This document shows positions 1-5,215 of a stretch of DNA of 6,313 nt, in pieces. Location: NCBI GenBank assembly GCA_964564915.1, contig CAZMCU010000063.1:1-6313 (forward strand). Reading direction: 5' to 3'. The DNA comes from JAFGBM01 sp964564915 (GTDB lineage Bacteria; Actinomycetota; Actinomycetes; Actinomycetales; Demequinaceae). Both the position numbers and the translations under genes were made by a program. A model generated the notes under the pieces. The model worked only from the letters and a program-made list of their open reading frames with translations, did not search any database and had not been told where the DNA came from. Positions within the stretch are counted from its first letter, which is position 1. Every line of letters begins with the position of its first letter.

Positions 1-444
1 ATCCTGCGGGCGAGCATCATCTATGGACCCGGCGACCGGACGATCCTGCCCCACATCAGGAAGCTCAGACTCGGGCGGTGGGTGCTCCTGCCAGGGGGGA
101 AGAAGCGGTGGTCGATGACCCCCGTCGGCCTTCTCAGCGAGGCGGCGTGTGAGGCGGTCGAGCGCCCCGCGCCCAGGGTTCGGGTTCTCAACGTCGCGGA
201 GGCGCCACCGGAGCGGGTGCGCGACCTCTTTCAGCGACTGCTGGAGGAGGACACCGGGCGGCGGCTTCGGGTGATTCCAATCCCCGTGTGGGTCATGCGG
301 GCCTACGCGATCATTGTCGAGAGCGTGTGGCGGGTACTCAGGCTCAAGCGGGAGCCCATGGTGACGCGGAGCGCGATGGCCTACATCTCCGAGGAGCGGA
401 TACTCGACTTGAGCGCCTTGCATGCGTTTCTCGGGCAGAGGTAA
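1..444 (+). CDS. NAD-dependent epimerase/dehydratase-like protein (extended SDR), C-terminal part only
   Basis: The reading frame is open from the first base to the TAA at 442-444, giving 147 residues of a protein whose start lies outside the window. The segment begins RASIIYGPGDR, which matches the conserved R-x-x-x-x-YGPGD stretch in the second half of extended short-chain dehydrogenases (NAD-dependent epimerase, 3-beta-HSD and NDUFA9-like families). It is followed by a substrate-domain-like region with MTPV and LNVAEA segments. The Rossmann GxxGxxG motif and the YxxxK catalytic pair would lie upstream and cannot be checked. The C-terminus (ILDLSALHAFLGQR) aligns with the usual 'fd-x-s-k-A-x-x-x-LG' segment but stops right after LG, so the tail is short for the family. 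Substrate unknown. No terminator is visible between its stop and the ilv regulatory region, so read-through is possible. It looks functionally unrelated to the operon that follows. Confidence 0.72.
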   Translation: MLRASIIYGPGDRTILPHIRKLRLGRWVLLPGGKKRWSMTPVGLLSEAACEAVERPAPRVRVLNVAEAPPERVRDLFQRLLEEDTGRRLRVIPIPVWVMRAYAIIVESVWRVLRLKREPMVTRSAMAYISEERILDLSALHAFLGQR

Positions 445-459
445 GTCGCGTGAGGGATG

Positions 460-494
460 TCTCACTATGCGAGAACGTGACCCACAATGTGAGA
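460..494. promoter_or_regulatory. Tandem palindromic operator upstream of ilvB (candidate IclR-type LtbR/NdgR site)
   Basis: Two 15-bp imperfect palindromes lie side by side. Site 1 (460-474) is TCTCACTATGCGAGA, with TCTC/GAGA arms and an inner C/G pair. Site 2 (480-494) is ACCCACAATGTGAGA, with an inner CAC/GTG core. They match each other at 11 of 15 positions, and their centres are 20 bp apart, about two helical turns, as expected for two dimers on one DNA face. A right-half-like GTGAG at 450-454 may be a weak third half-site. In actinobacteria, IclR-family regulators (LtbR in Corynebacterium, NdgR/AreB in Streptomyces) control leu and ilv genes; assigning this site to that family is inference. 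Relative to the proposed start at about 547, the sites sit near -87 to -53, which would suit an activator. A different promoter nearer the sites would change that reading. Confidence 0.6.
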
Positions 495-533
495 TTGAGG
501 CGGAAATGGCGCGGAAGCGGCCCGAGCGTGCCG

Positions 534-546
534 TAGAGTCGCAGCC
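534..546 (+). promoter_or_regulatory. Candidate -10 element and transcription start region of the ilv operon
   Basis: TAGAGT (534-539) fits the TAnnnT pattern of actinobacterial sigma-A-type -10 boxes. It ends 7 bases before the ATG of the leader peptide at 547, so transcription would start at or next to that A. No good -35 is seen: the stretch about 17 bp upstream (511-516, GCGGAA) does not resemble TTGACA. Poor -35 boxes are common in these bacteria and could fit with an activator at the upstream palindromes. The assignment rests on the -10 match and on its position relative to the leader peptide, not on a complete promoter. Confidence 0.45.
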
Positions 547-591
547 ATGCAGGCGAACCTCGTTGTAGTACCGGAGCGCGCGGGCCTCTAG
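547..591 (+). CDS. ilv operon attenuator leader peptide (14 aa)
   Basis: A short ORF reads MQANLVVVPERAGL and ends in TAG at 589-591. It contains a Leu-Val-Val-Val run (CTC GTT GTA GTA, 559-570) and a final Leu before the stop. Val and Leu are the end products of the operon, as expected of the control codons of a transcription-attenuation leader. The two consecutive GTA codons stand out because the neighbouring high-GC genes mostly use GTC or GTG. There is no convincing Shine-Dalgarno sequence before the ATG. With the -10 box only 7 bases away, the peptide is probably read from a leaderless mRNA, which is known for amino-acid leader peptides in actinobacteria. It lies directly before an alternative-pairing region and a terminator. 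No Ile codon is present, so isoleucine would not be sensed here. The peptide itself needs no function. Confidence 0.7.
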   Translation: MQANLVVVPERAGL

Positions 592-631
592 CCCCGTACC
601 CCGGCATCGTCCGCGCGCAGCCCCCGAAGCC
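576..631 (+). promoter_or_regulatory. Attenuator alternative pairings (1:2 hairpin and candidate 2:3 antiterminator)
   Basis: GCGCGCGG (576-583), at the end of the leader peptide, is perfectly complementary to CCGCGCGC (611-618), giving an 8-bp 1:2 stem. A second pairing is GGCATCG (603-609) with CGAAGCC (625-631), 6 of 7 pairs with one A-A mismatch. It uses the 5' arm of the terminator and would prevent that hairpin. The two pairings cross, so in a simple fold they exclude each other. A ribosome stalled on Val codons 562-570 would mask about 576-583, break the 1:2 stem, free 603-609 and favour antitermination. Fluent translation would leave the terminator to form. The complementarities are seen in the sequence. 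The mechanism is inferred from classical attenuation, and the antiterminator is only moderately strong. Confidence 0.5.
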
Positions 632-649
632 CAAGGCTCAGGGGGTTTT
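621..649 (+). terminator. Intrinsic terminator of the ilv attenuator
   Basis: CCCCC (621-625) pairs with GGGGG (641-645), and AGCC (628-631) pairs with GGCT (635-638) around a CAA loop. The two helices are separated by a 2x2 mismatch (GA against CA). TTTT follows at 646-649. It lies between the leader peptide stop and the ilvB ribosome binding site, where an attenuator terminator belongs. The T tract is short, which is usual in high-GC actinobacteria. It should reduce, not abolish, transcription into ilvB. Confidence 0.65.
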
Positions 650-692
650 CCATGCGAGGCGGACGACGAGCCAGCCCCGCACCTACGAGCAA

Positions 693-698
693 CAGGAG
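693..698 (+). promoter_or_regulatory. ilvB ribosome binding site (decides the start)
   Basis: CAGGAG lies 5 bases before the ATG at 704. An in-frame GTG at 698-700 would extend the protein by two residues, but its G is the last base of this Shine-Dalgarno sequence, so it cannot be the start served by it. ATG 704 is therefore preferred. Confidence 0.75.
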
Positions 699-703
699 TG
701 ACC

Positions 704-2545
704 ATGGCCAAGGCCCAGGACGCGAAGGCAGACAAGGCGGCAGCAGCGCCAGCGACAACGAAGCCCAAGCCCGCGGTGCCCGTCTCGCAGGCGCCAACGG
801 AGATGACGGGGGCGCAGGCGCTCATCCGGTCGCTCGAACTCGCGGGCGCTACCGACACCTTTGGGATTCCGGGGGGAGCGATCCTTCCGGCGTTCGATCC
901 CCTCCTCGATTCCACGATCCTCCGTCACATCCTCGTTCGCCACGAGCAGGGTGCCGGGCACGCAGCATCCGGCTATGCGCACGTGACGGGGAGGCCGGGG
1001 GTGTGCATCGTGACGTCCGGCCCCGGGGCGACGAACCTCGTCACCGCGATCGCCGACGCGAACATCGACTCGATTCCTATGGTGTGCATCACCGGTCAGG
1101 TGGCGGCCGCAAACATCGGGACGGACGCCTTCCAAGAGGCGGACATGGTGGGAATCACCCAGCCGATCACCAAGCACAACGAGTTGGTGACCGACGCCTC
1201 GCAGATCGCCCGCGCGGTGGGTGAGGCCTTCCACATAGCGACGACGGGTCGACCCGGCCCGGTGCTCGTTGACATCGCCAAGTCCGCACTTGCGGAGAAG
1301 ACGATGTTCTCGTGGCCGCAGACGTTCGACCTCCGTGGGTATCACCCGGTGGTGTCGCCCCATGTGAAGTCGATCCAAGAGGCGGCGAAGCTTCTGGCGA
1401 CCGCCCGACGCCCCGTGCTGTACGTGGGCGGAGGAGTGATCCGGGCGGGCGCGTGGGAGGGTTTACGGAAACTCGTGGACTCGTCAGGGGCCGCCGTCGT
1501 GACGACCTTGATGGCCCGCGGCGCGCTTCCCGACAGTCATCCCCAGCACCTCGGCATGCCGGGTATGCATGGGACGGTGCCCGCGGTGGCCGCCCTCCAG
1601 AAGGCGGACCTGATCCTCGCCCTCGGCGCCCGTTTCGACGACCGCGTGACGGGCAAACTCGAATCGTTCGCCCCGCACGCCACCATCGTTCACGCCGATA
1701 TCGACCCGGCCGAGATCGGGAAGAACCGCGTCGTCGACGTTCCCATCGTCGGCGACCTGAAGGACATCTTCGCCGAACTCGTTCCCGCCCTCGCGGAGGA
1801 GCACCGCAAGCACGGTAAGCCGGACCTTGAGGCCTGGTGGCGCCAACTCGATGAGTGGCGGAAGACCTACCCCCTGGGTTATACGCCAACGGACGACGGG
1901 CACCTCGCCCCCCAGCACGTGATCCAACGGCTCGGCGAGATCACGGGGCCCGAGGCCATCTACGTCGCTGGCGTCGGCCAGCACCAGATGTGGGCGAGCC
2001 AGTTCCTCCGCTTCGAGAGGCCGAGGTCGTTCCTCACGTCCGGAGGTCTCGGGACGATGGGGTACGGAATGCCCGCGGGCATGGGGGCCAAGGTTGGCGC
2101 TCCCGACCGCACGGTTTGGGTCATCGATGGTGACGGCTGCTTCCAGATGACCGGTCAGGAGATGGTGACCTGCGCGCTCAACGACATCCCCGTCAAGGTG
2201 GCGATCATCAACAACTCATCGCTGGGGATGGTCCGCCAGTGGCAGACGCTCTTCTACAACGAGCGGTATTCCAGCACCGATCTCCATACCGGTCACGACA
2301 CCCGCCGCATTCCCGACTTCGTCAAACTTGTCGAGGCGATGGGGTGCGTTGGCCTGCGCTGCGAGACGGAGGCCGACGTCGACGCCACGATCAAGAAGGC
2401 CAACGAGATCAATGACCAGCCCGTGGCGGTCGAGTTTGTGGTCTCGCGCAACGCGATGGTGTGGCCCATGGTCAACGCCGGGGTCAGCAACGACGAGGTT
2501 CAGTACGCACGGGGCGTCGCCCCCGTTTTCGATCGGGAGGACTAG
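704..2545 (+). CDS. ilvB: Acetohydroxyacid (acetolactate) synthase, large catalytic subunit
   Basis: This ThDP-, Mg2+- and FAD-dependent cytoplasmic enzyme condenses two pyruvates to acetolactate, or pyruvate with 2-oxobutyrate to acetohydroxybutyrate. It is the first common step to Val, Leu and Ile. It has 613 residues, normal for the family. An Ala/Lys/Pro-rich extension (about 1-33) precedes the N-terminal pyrimidine-binding domain (about 34-200), which carries FGIPGGAILP (53-62) and the catalytic Glu81 in RHEQGAGH. The central FAD domain is about 220-355 (GARFDDRVTG, 308-317). The C-terminal ThDP domain has the motif GDG (476-478) to NN (503-504), then GMVRQWQ with Trp513. ITGQVAAANIGTDAFQE (129-145) has Ala134 where plant enzymes carry the herbicide-site Pro; non-Pro residues are usual in bacteria. 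A biosynthetic AHAS is favoured over a catabolic acetolactate synthase by the FAD-type middle domain and the adjacent ilvN. The start is set by CAGGAG 5 bases upstream. Its stop is 2 bases before ilvN, consistent with co-translation of the two subunits. Confidence 0.97.
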   Translation: MAKAQDAKADKAAAAPATTKPKPAVPVSQAPTEMTGAQALIRSLELAGATDTFGIPGGAILPAFDPLLDSTILRHILVRHEQGAGHAASGYAHVTGRPGVCIVTSGPGATNLVTAIADANIDSIPMVCITGQVAAANIGTDAFQEADMVGITQPITKHNELVTDASQIARAVGEAFHIATTGRPGPVLVDIAKSALAEKTMFSWPQTFDLRGYHPVVSPHVKSIQEAAKLLATARRPVLYVGGGVIRAGAWEGLRKLVDSSGAAVVTTLMARGALPDSHPQHLGMPGMHGTVPAVAALQKADLILALGARFDDRVTGKLESFAPHATIVHADIDPAEIGKNRVVDVPIVGDLKDIFAELVPALAEEHRKHGKPDLEAWWRQLDEWRKTYPLGYTPTDDGHLAPQHVIQRLGEITGPEAIYVAGVGQHQMWASQFLRFERPRSFLTSGGLGTMGYGMPAGMGAKVGAPDRTVWVIDGDGCFQMTGQEMVTCALNDIPVKVAIINNSSLGMVRQWQTLFYNERYSSTDLHTGHDTRRIPDFVKLVEAMGCVGLRCETEADVDATIKKANEINDQPVAVEFVVSRNAMVWPMVNAGVSNDEVQYARGVAPVFDRED

Positions 2546-2547
2546 AC

Positions 2548-3084
2548 ATGAGCAAGCACACGCTATCCGTACTGGTCGACAACAAGCCGGGCGTGCTCGC
2601 CCGCGTCGCTGGTCTCTTCTCGCGCCGGGCGTTCAACATCCACTCGCTCGCGGTGGGGCCGACGGAGCATCCCGAGGTGTCCCGTATCACCGTGGTCGTG
2701 GACGTCGAGGACCTGCCCCTCGAGCAGGTGACCAAGCAATTGAACAAGTTGGTCCACGTGCTCAAAATCGTGGAACTCGAGCGAGACCGCTCCGTGCAGC
2801 GCGAACTGCTCCTCATCAAGGTGCGAGCCGATGCCCGCCAGAGGGCCGAGGTTCTCCAGATCGTGGACCTCTTCCGGGCGCACGTCGTCGACGTCTCACC
2901 CGACAGCCTCGTCATCGAAGCCATCGGCACGCCGACCAAGCTGGACGCCCTGATGGGAGCCCTAACACCGCACGACATTCGGGAGATCGTTCAGTCCGGT
3001 ACCGTCGCCATCGGAAGGGGTTCACGCTCCATTAGCGAGCGGGCGCTCGACCGCTCCGGTGCCGCGGCTGCGTCAACCGAGTAG
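2548..3084 (+). CDS. ilvN: Acetohydroxyacid synthase, small regulatory subunit
   Basis: This 178-residue partner of IlvB stimulates catalysis and confers feedback inhibition by valine. An N-terminal ACT domain (about 4-76) begins HTLSVLVDNKPGVLARVAGL. Asn12, Gly15 and Asn30 match the positions known to bind valine in E. coli IlvH (Asn11, Gly14, Asn29), so the enzyme is probably valine-sensitive. The C-terminal small-subunit domain (about 84-158) contains RELLLIKVRAD and the DSLVIEAIGTPTKLDAL stretch. A Ser/Arg/Ala-rich tail of about 20 residues follows. The length is typical. GGGAGG (2535-2540), inside the end of ilvB, lies 7 bases before ATG 2548. The frame stays open upstream to an ATG at 2461 inside ilvB, but that would add 29 non-homologous residues, so 2548 is the start. 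The 2-base gap suggests coupling that keeps subunit levels matched. Confidence 0.97.
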   Translation: MSKHTLSVLVDNKPGVLARVAGLFSRRAFNIHSLAVGPTEHPEVSRITVVVDVEDLPLEQVTKQLNKLVHVLKIVELERDRSVQRELLLIKVRADARQRAEVLQIVDLFRAHVVDVSPDSLVIEAIGTPTKLDALMGALTPHDIREIVQSGTVAIGRGSRSISERALDRSGAAAASTE

Positions 3085-3141
3085 ATTCCAATAGGTTCCC
3101 GTAACGCGAATAGACGAAGATACGAGAAAAAGGAGACAACC
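3085..3141 (+). other. ilvN-ilvC intergenic gap with strong ribosome binding site
   Basis: This 57-base spacer is the only sizeable gap inside the operon and is clearly more A-rich than its surroundings. It ends in AAAAAGGAG (3127-3135), 6 bases before the ilvC ATG, the strongest Shine-Dalgarno in the window. TAGGTT (3092-3097) fits TAnnnT, but no partner -35 is visible, so an internal ilvC promoter is not established. I see no hairpin terminator. The unpaired, A-rich leader suits high translation of ilvC. Confidence 0.5.
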
Positions 3142-4173
3142 ATGGCTGAGTTGTTCTATGACGCCGACGCCGATCTCGCGGTCATCCAATCCAAGAAGGT
3201 CGTCATCGTTGGGTATGGCTCGCAGGGCCACGCCCACGCGCAGAATCTGCGCGACTCCGGAGTGGAGGTCAAGGTCGTGGAGAAGGAGGGCACCACGAAC
3301 TGGACCAAAGCCAAGAACGACGGGTTCGACATCATGGAAATCGGCGAGGCCGTCACCTGGGCCGACATCATCATGATCCTGCTTCCCGACTCGCTCCAGC
3401 GGATCCTCTACCAGGAGTCGATTCTTCCGAAACTCACGCCCGGCAAGATGCTGATGTTCGCACACGGATTCAACATCCGCTTTGGGTACATCAAGCCGCC
3501 GGAGGGTGTCGACGTTGGGATGGTCGCCCCTAAGGGGCCGGGTCACCTCGTGCGCCGGGAGTACGTCGCGGGTCGCGGCGTGCCGGTGCTTGTCGCGGTC
3601 GAGCAAGACGCGTCGGGCAAGGCCTGGGAGACCGCGCTCAGCTACGCCAAGGGCATCGGTGGGCTCCGAGCCGCCGGCATCAAGACGACGTTCACCGAGG
3701 AGACGGAGTCCGACCTCTTCGGCGAGCAGGCCGTCCTGTGCGGTGGGACCACCCAGTTGGTTCAGTACGGTTTCGAGGTGCTGACCGAGGCCGGGTACCA
3801 GCCGGAGATCGCCTACTTCGAGGTGCTCCACGAGCTCAAGCTCATCGTCGACCTCATGATCGAGGGCGGCATCTCCAAGATGCGCTGGTCGATCTCCGAC
3901 ACCGCGGAGTACGGCGACTACGTCTCCGGGCCCCGCATCATCGACGAGGGCGTCAAGCGGCGCATGGAGGAGGTCCTGGCCGAGATCAAGGACGGTTCCT
4001 TCGCCAAGCGCTTCATTGCCGATCAGGACAAGGGCGCTCCCGAGTTCAAGGAGTTGCGCGCCAAGGGCGAGGGTCACCCCATCGAGGCCGTCGGTCGTGG
4101 CCTCCGCAAGCTGTTCCTCTGGAACAAGGTTGAGGACGCGGGCTACGAGGAAGGCAAGGCCGGGCAAGCGTGA
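3142..4173 (+). CDS. ilvC: Ketol-acid reductoisomerase, class I
   Basis: This enzyme carries out the Mg2+-dependent alkyl migration and NAD(P)H reduction of acetolactate or acetohydroxybutyrate to the dihydroxy acids. At 343 residues it is the short class I form. The Rossmann domain (about 1-182) carries GYGSQG (24-29), LLPD (80-83), FAHGF with His108, and APKGPGH with Lys131. The all-helical knotted domain carries the metal ligands Asp191 and Glu195 (DLFGEQ) and Glu227 and Glu231 (FEVLHELK), plus the substrate-contacting RWSIS segment (248-252). The cofactor loop after beta-2 is unusual. It reads VKVVEKEGTTNW (43-54), with Glu47 and Glu49, where NADPH-type class I enzymes usually have V-G-L-R followed by Ser. 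This suggests possible NADH use. The ATG is served by AAGGAG 6 bases upstream. The TGA overlaps the GTG start of leuB by 4 bases. Confidence 0.96.
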   Translation: MAELFYDADADLAVIQSKKVVIVGYGSQGHAHAQNLRDSGVEVKVVEKEGTTNWTKAKNDGFDIMEIGEAVTWADIIMILLPDSLQRILYQESILPKLTPGKMLMFAHGFNIRFGYIKPPEGVDVGMVAPKGPGHLVRREYVAGRGVPVLVAVEQDASGKAWETALSYAKGIGGLRAAGIKTTFTEETESDLFGEQAVLCGGTTQLVQYGFEVLTEAGYQPEIAYFEVLHELKLIVDLMIEGGISKMRWSISDTAEYGDYVSGPRIIDEGVKRRMEEVLAEIKDGSFAKRFIADQDKGAPEFKELRAKGEGHPIEAVGRGLRKLFLWNKVEDAGYEEGKAGQA

Positions 4174-5210
4174 CGACGTATCGACTCGCCGTCGTTCCTG
4201 GCGACGGGATCGGACCCGAGGTGGTCGCGGAGGGGCTCAAGTGCCTCTCCGCTGCCATCGAAGGAACGGACCTCGTCGTCGAGCAGACGCCCTTCAACCT
4301 CGGCGCCCAGCGGTGGCACGCGACCGGTGACCTGCTGACCCAGGCCGACCTCGACGCCATTCGTGGCCACGACGTCATCCTCCTGGGAGCCATCGGCGAC
4401 CCGACCGTGCCGTCTGGCGTGCTCGAGCGGGGGTTACTGCTCAAGCTGCGATTCGAGTTGGATCAGTACGTCAACCTTCGTCCGTCCAAGCTCTACCCTG
4501 GCGAGGTTTCTCCACTGGCCGACCCGGGCGAGATCGACTTCGTTGTGGTGCGCGAGGGCACCGAGGGACCGTACATCGGCAACGGAGGAGCGCTCCGGGT
4601 GGGTACCCCTCACGAGATCGCGACCGAGGTGTCCGTGAACACGCGATTCGGAGCGGAGAGGGTGGTGCGGTACGCGTTCGAGTTGGCATCCCAGCGTGAA
4701 CGGAAGAACGTCACGCTCGTTCACAAGCACAACGTCCTCGTCCACGCCGGGCACCTGTGGCGTCGCACTGTCGAAGCCGTGGCTCCAGACTTCCCCGGTG
4801 TGACGTGGGATTACCTCCACGTCGATGCGGCGACGATCTTCATGGCGACCAAGCCGTCGAGGTTCGACGTCATCGTCACGGACAACCTGTTCGGCGACAT
4901 CATCACCGACCTTGCCGCCGCGGTGTCCGGGGGCATCGGCCTAGCCGCGTCGGGGAACATCAACGCCGATCGCACGGCCCCGAGCATGTTCGAGCCCATC
5001 CATGGTTCCGCGCCCGACATCGCGGGCAAGGGGCTCGCGGACCCGTCCGCCACGGTGCTGTCCGTGGCGATGATGCTCGACTTCCTCGGGCATGGGGCGT
5101 TGGCCAAGCGGGTCGAGGCGGCGGTCGCCGCCGACGCCGCGGCCAAAGGCCCCGCGAAGCGTTCGACGAGCGAGATCGGCGACGCGATCGCGGCGAGGAT
5201 TAGGGGGTAA
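4170..5210 (+). CDS. leuB: 3-isopropylmalate dehydrogenase
   Basis: This enzyme oxidatively decarboxylates (2R,3S)-3-isopropylmalate to 4-methyl-2-oxopentanoate with NAD+ and a divalent metal, in the leucine branch. It has 346 residues and belongs to the beta-decarboxylating dehydrogenase family. Visible features are GDGIG (11-15), the substrate-specificity and Arg stretch LLLKLRFELDQYVNLRP (89-105, Arg94 and Arg104), VVREGTEGPYIG with Arg128 and Tyr135, VHKHN with Lys186, Asp219, and the DNLFGDIITD signature with metal ligands Asp243 and Asp247. HGSAPDIAG (278-286) is the NAD-binding loop. The LLLKLRFEL sequence and family-specific details favour isopropylmalate over isocitrate or tartrate dehydrogenases, and the pattern is close to actinobacterial LeuB. 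The start is GTG 4170, in a GTGA overlap with the ilvC stop (4171-4173), implying translational coupling. No strong Shine-Dalgarno is present, only AAGG (4156-4159). leuA, leuC and leuD are not adjacent. Confidence 0.95.
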   Translation: MTTYRLAVVPGDGIGPEVVAEGLKCLSAAIEGTDLVVEQTPFNLGAQRWHATGDLLTQADLDAIRGHDVILLGAIGDPTVPSGVLERGLLLKLRFELDQYVNLRPSKLYPGEVSPLADPGEIDFVVVREGTEGPYIGNGGALRVGTPHEIATEVSVNTRFGAERVVRYAFELASQRERKNVTLVHKHNVLVHAGHLWRRTVEAVAPDFPGVTWDYLHVDAATIFMATKPSRFDVIVTDNLFGDIITDLAAAVSGGIGLAASGNINADRTAPSMFEPIHGSAPDIAGKGLADPSATVLSVAMMLDFLGHGALAKRVEAAVAADAAAKGPAKRSTSEIGDAIAARIRG

Positions 5211-5215
5211 GCGAC

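Noticed and set aside
450..465. Separate GTGAG-6-CTCAC inverted repeat as its own operator or terminator
   Set aside because: It overlaps site 1 of the tandem palindromes, has only 5-bp arms and no T run; it is better read as a possible extra half-site of the same array.
344..634. Minus-strand frame across the regulatory region
   Set aside because: It has no motifs or Shine-Dalgarno support and crosses both the epimerase end and the attenuator; it is explained by high GC.
698..703. GTG start giving a 615-residue IlvB
   Set aside because: The GTG overlaps the last base of the CAGGAG Shine-Dalgarno; ATG 704 has normal spacing.
445..703. T-box or other amino-acid riboswitch
   Set aside because: The interval is short and I find no T-box consensus sequence or specifier stem. 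A Val/Leu leader peptide with a terminator explains it better.
1088..1138. Acquired herbicide-resistance change in IlvB (Ala134 at the plant Pro197 position)
   Set aside because: Bacterial enzymes naturally vary at this position, with Ser or Gly in other species, so it is not evidence of selection.
652..1224. 190-codon + strand frame starting in the leader
   Set aside because: It overlaps ilvB out of frame, with Arg/Gly/Pro-rich composition typical of a frame shadow.
3073..4167. 364-codon open frame on the minus strand, opposite ilvC
   Set aside because: It is the antisense shadow of a high-GC gene. The protein has no recognisable motifs, while the + strand encodes a complete KARI with all its catalytic residues.
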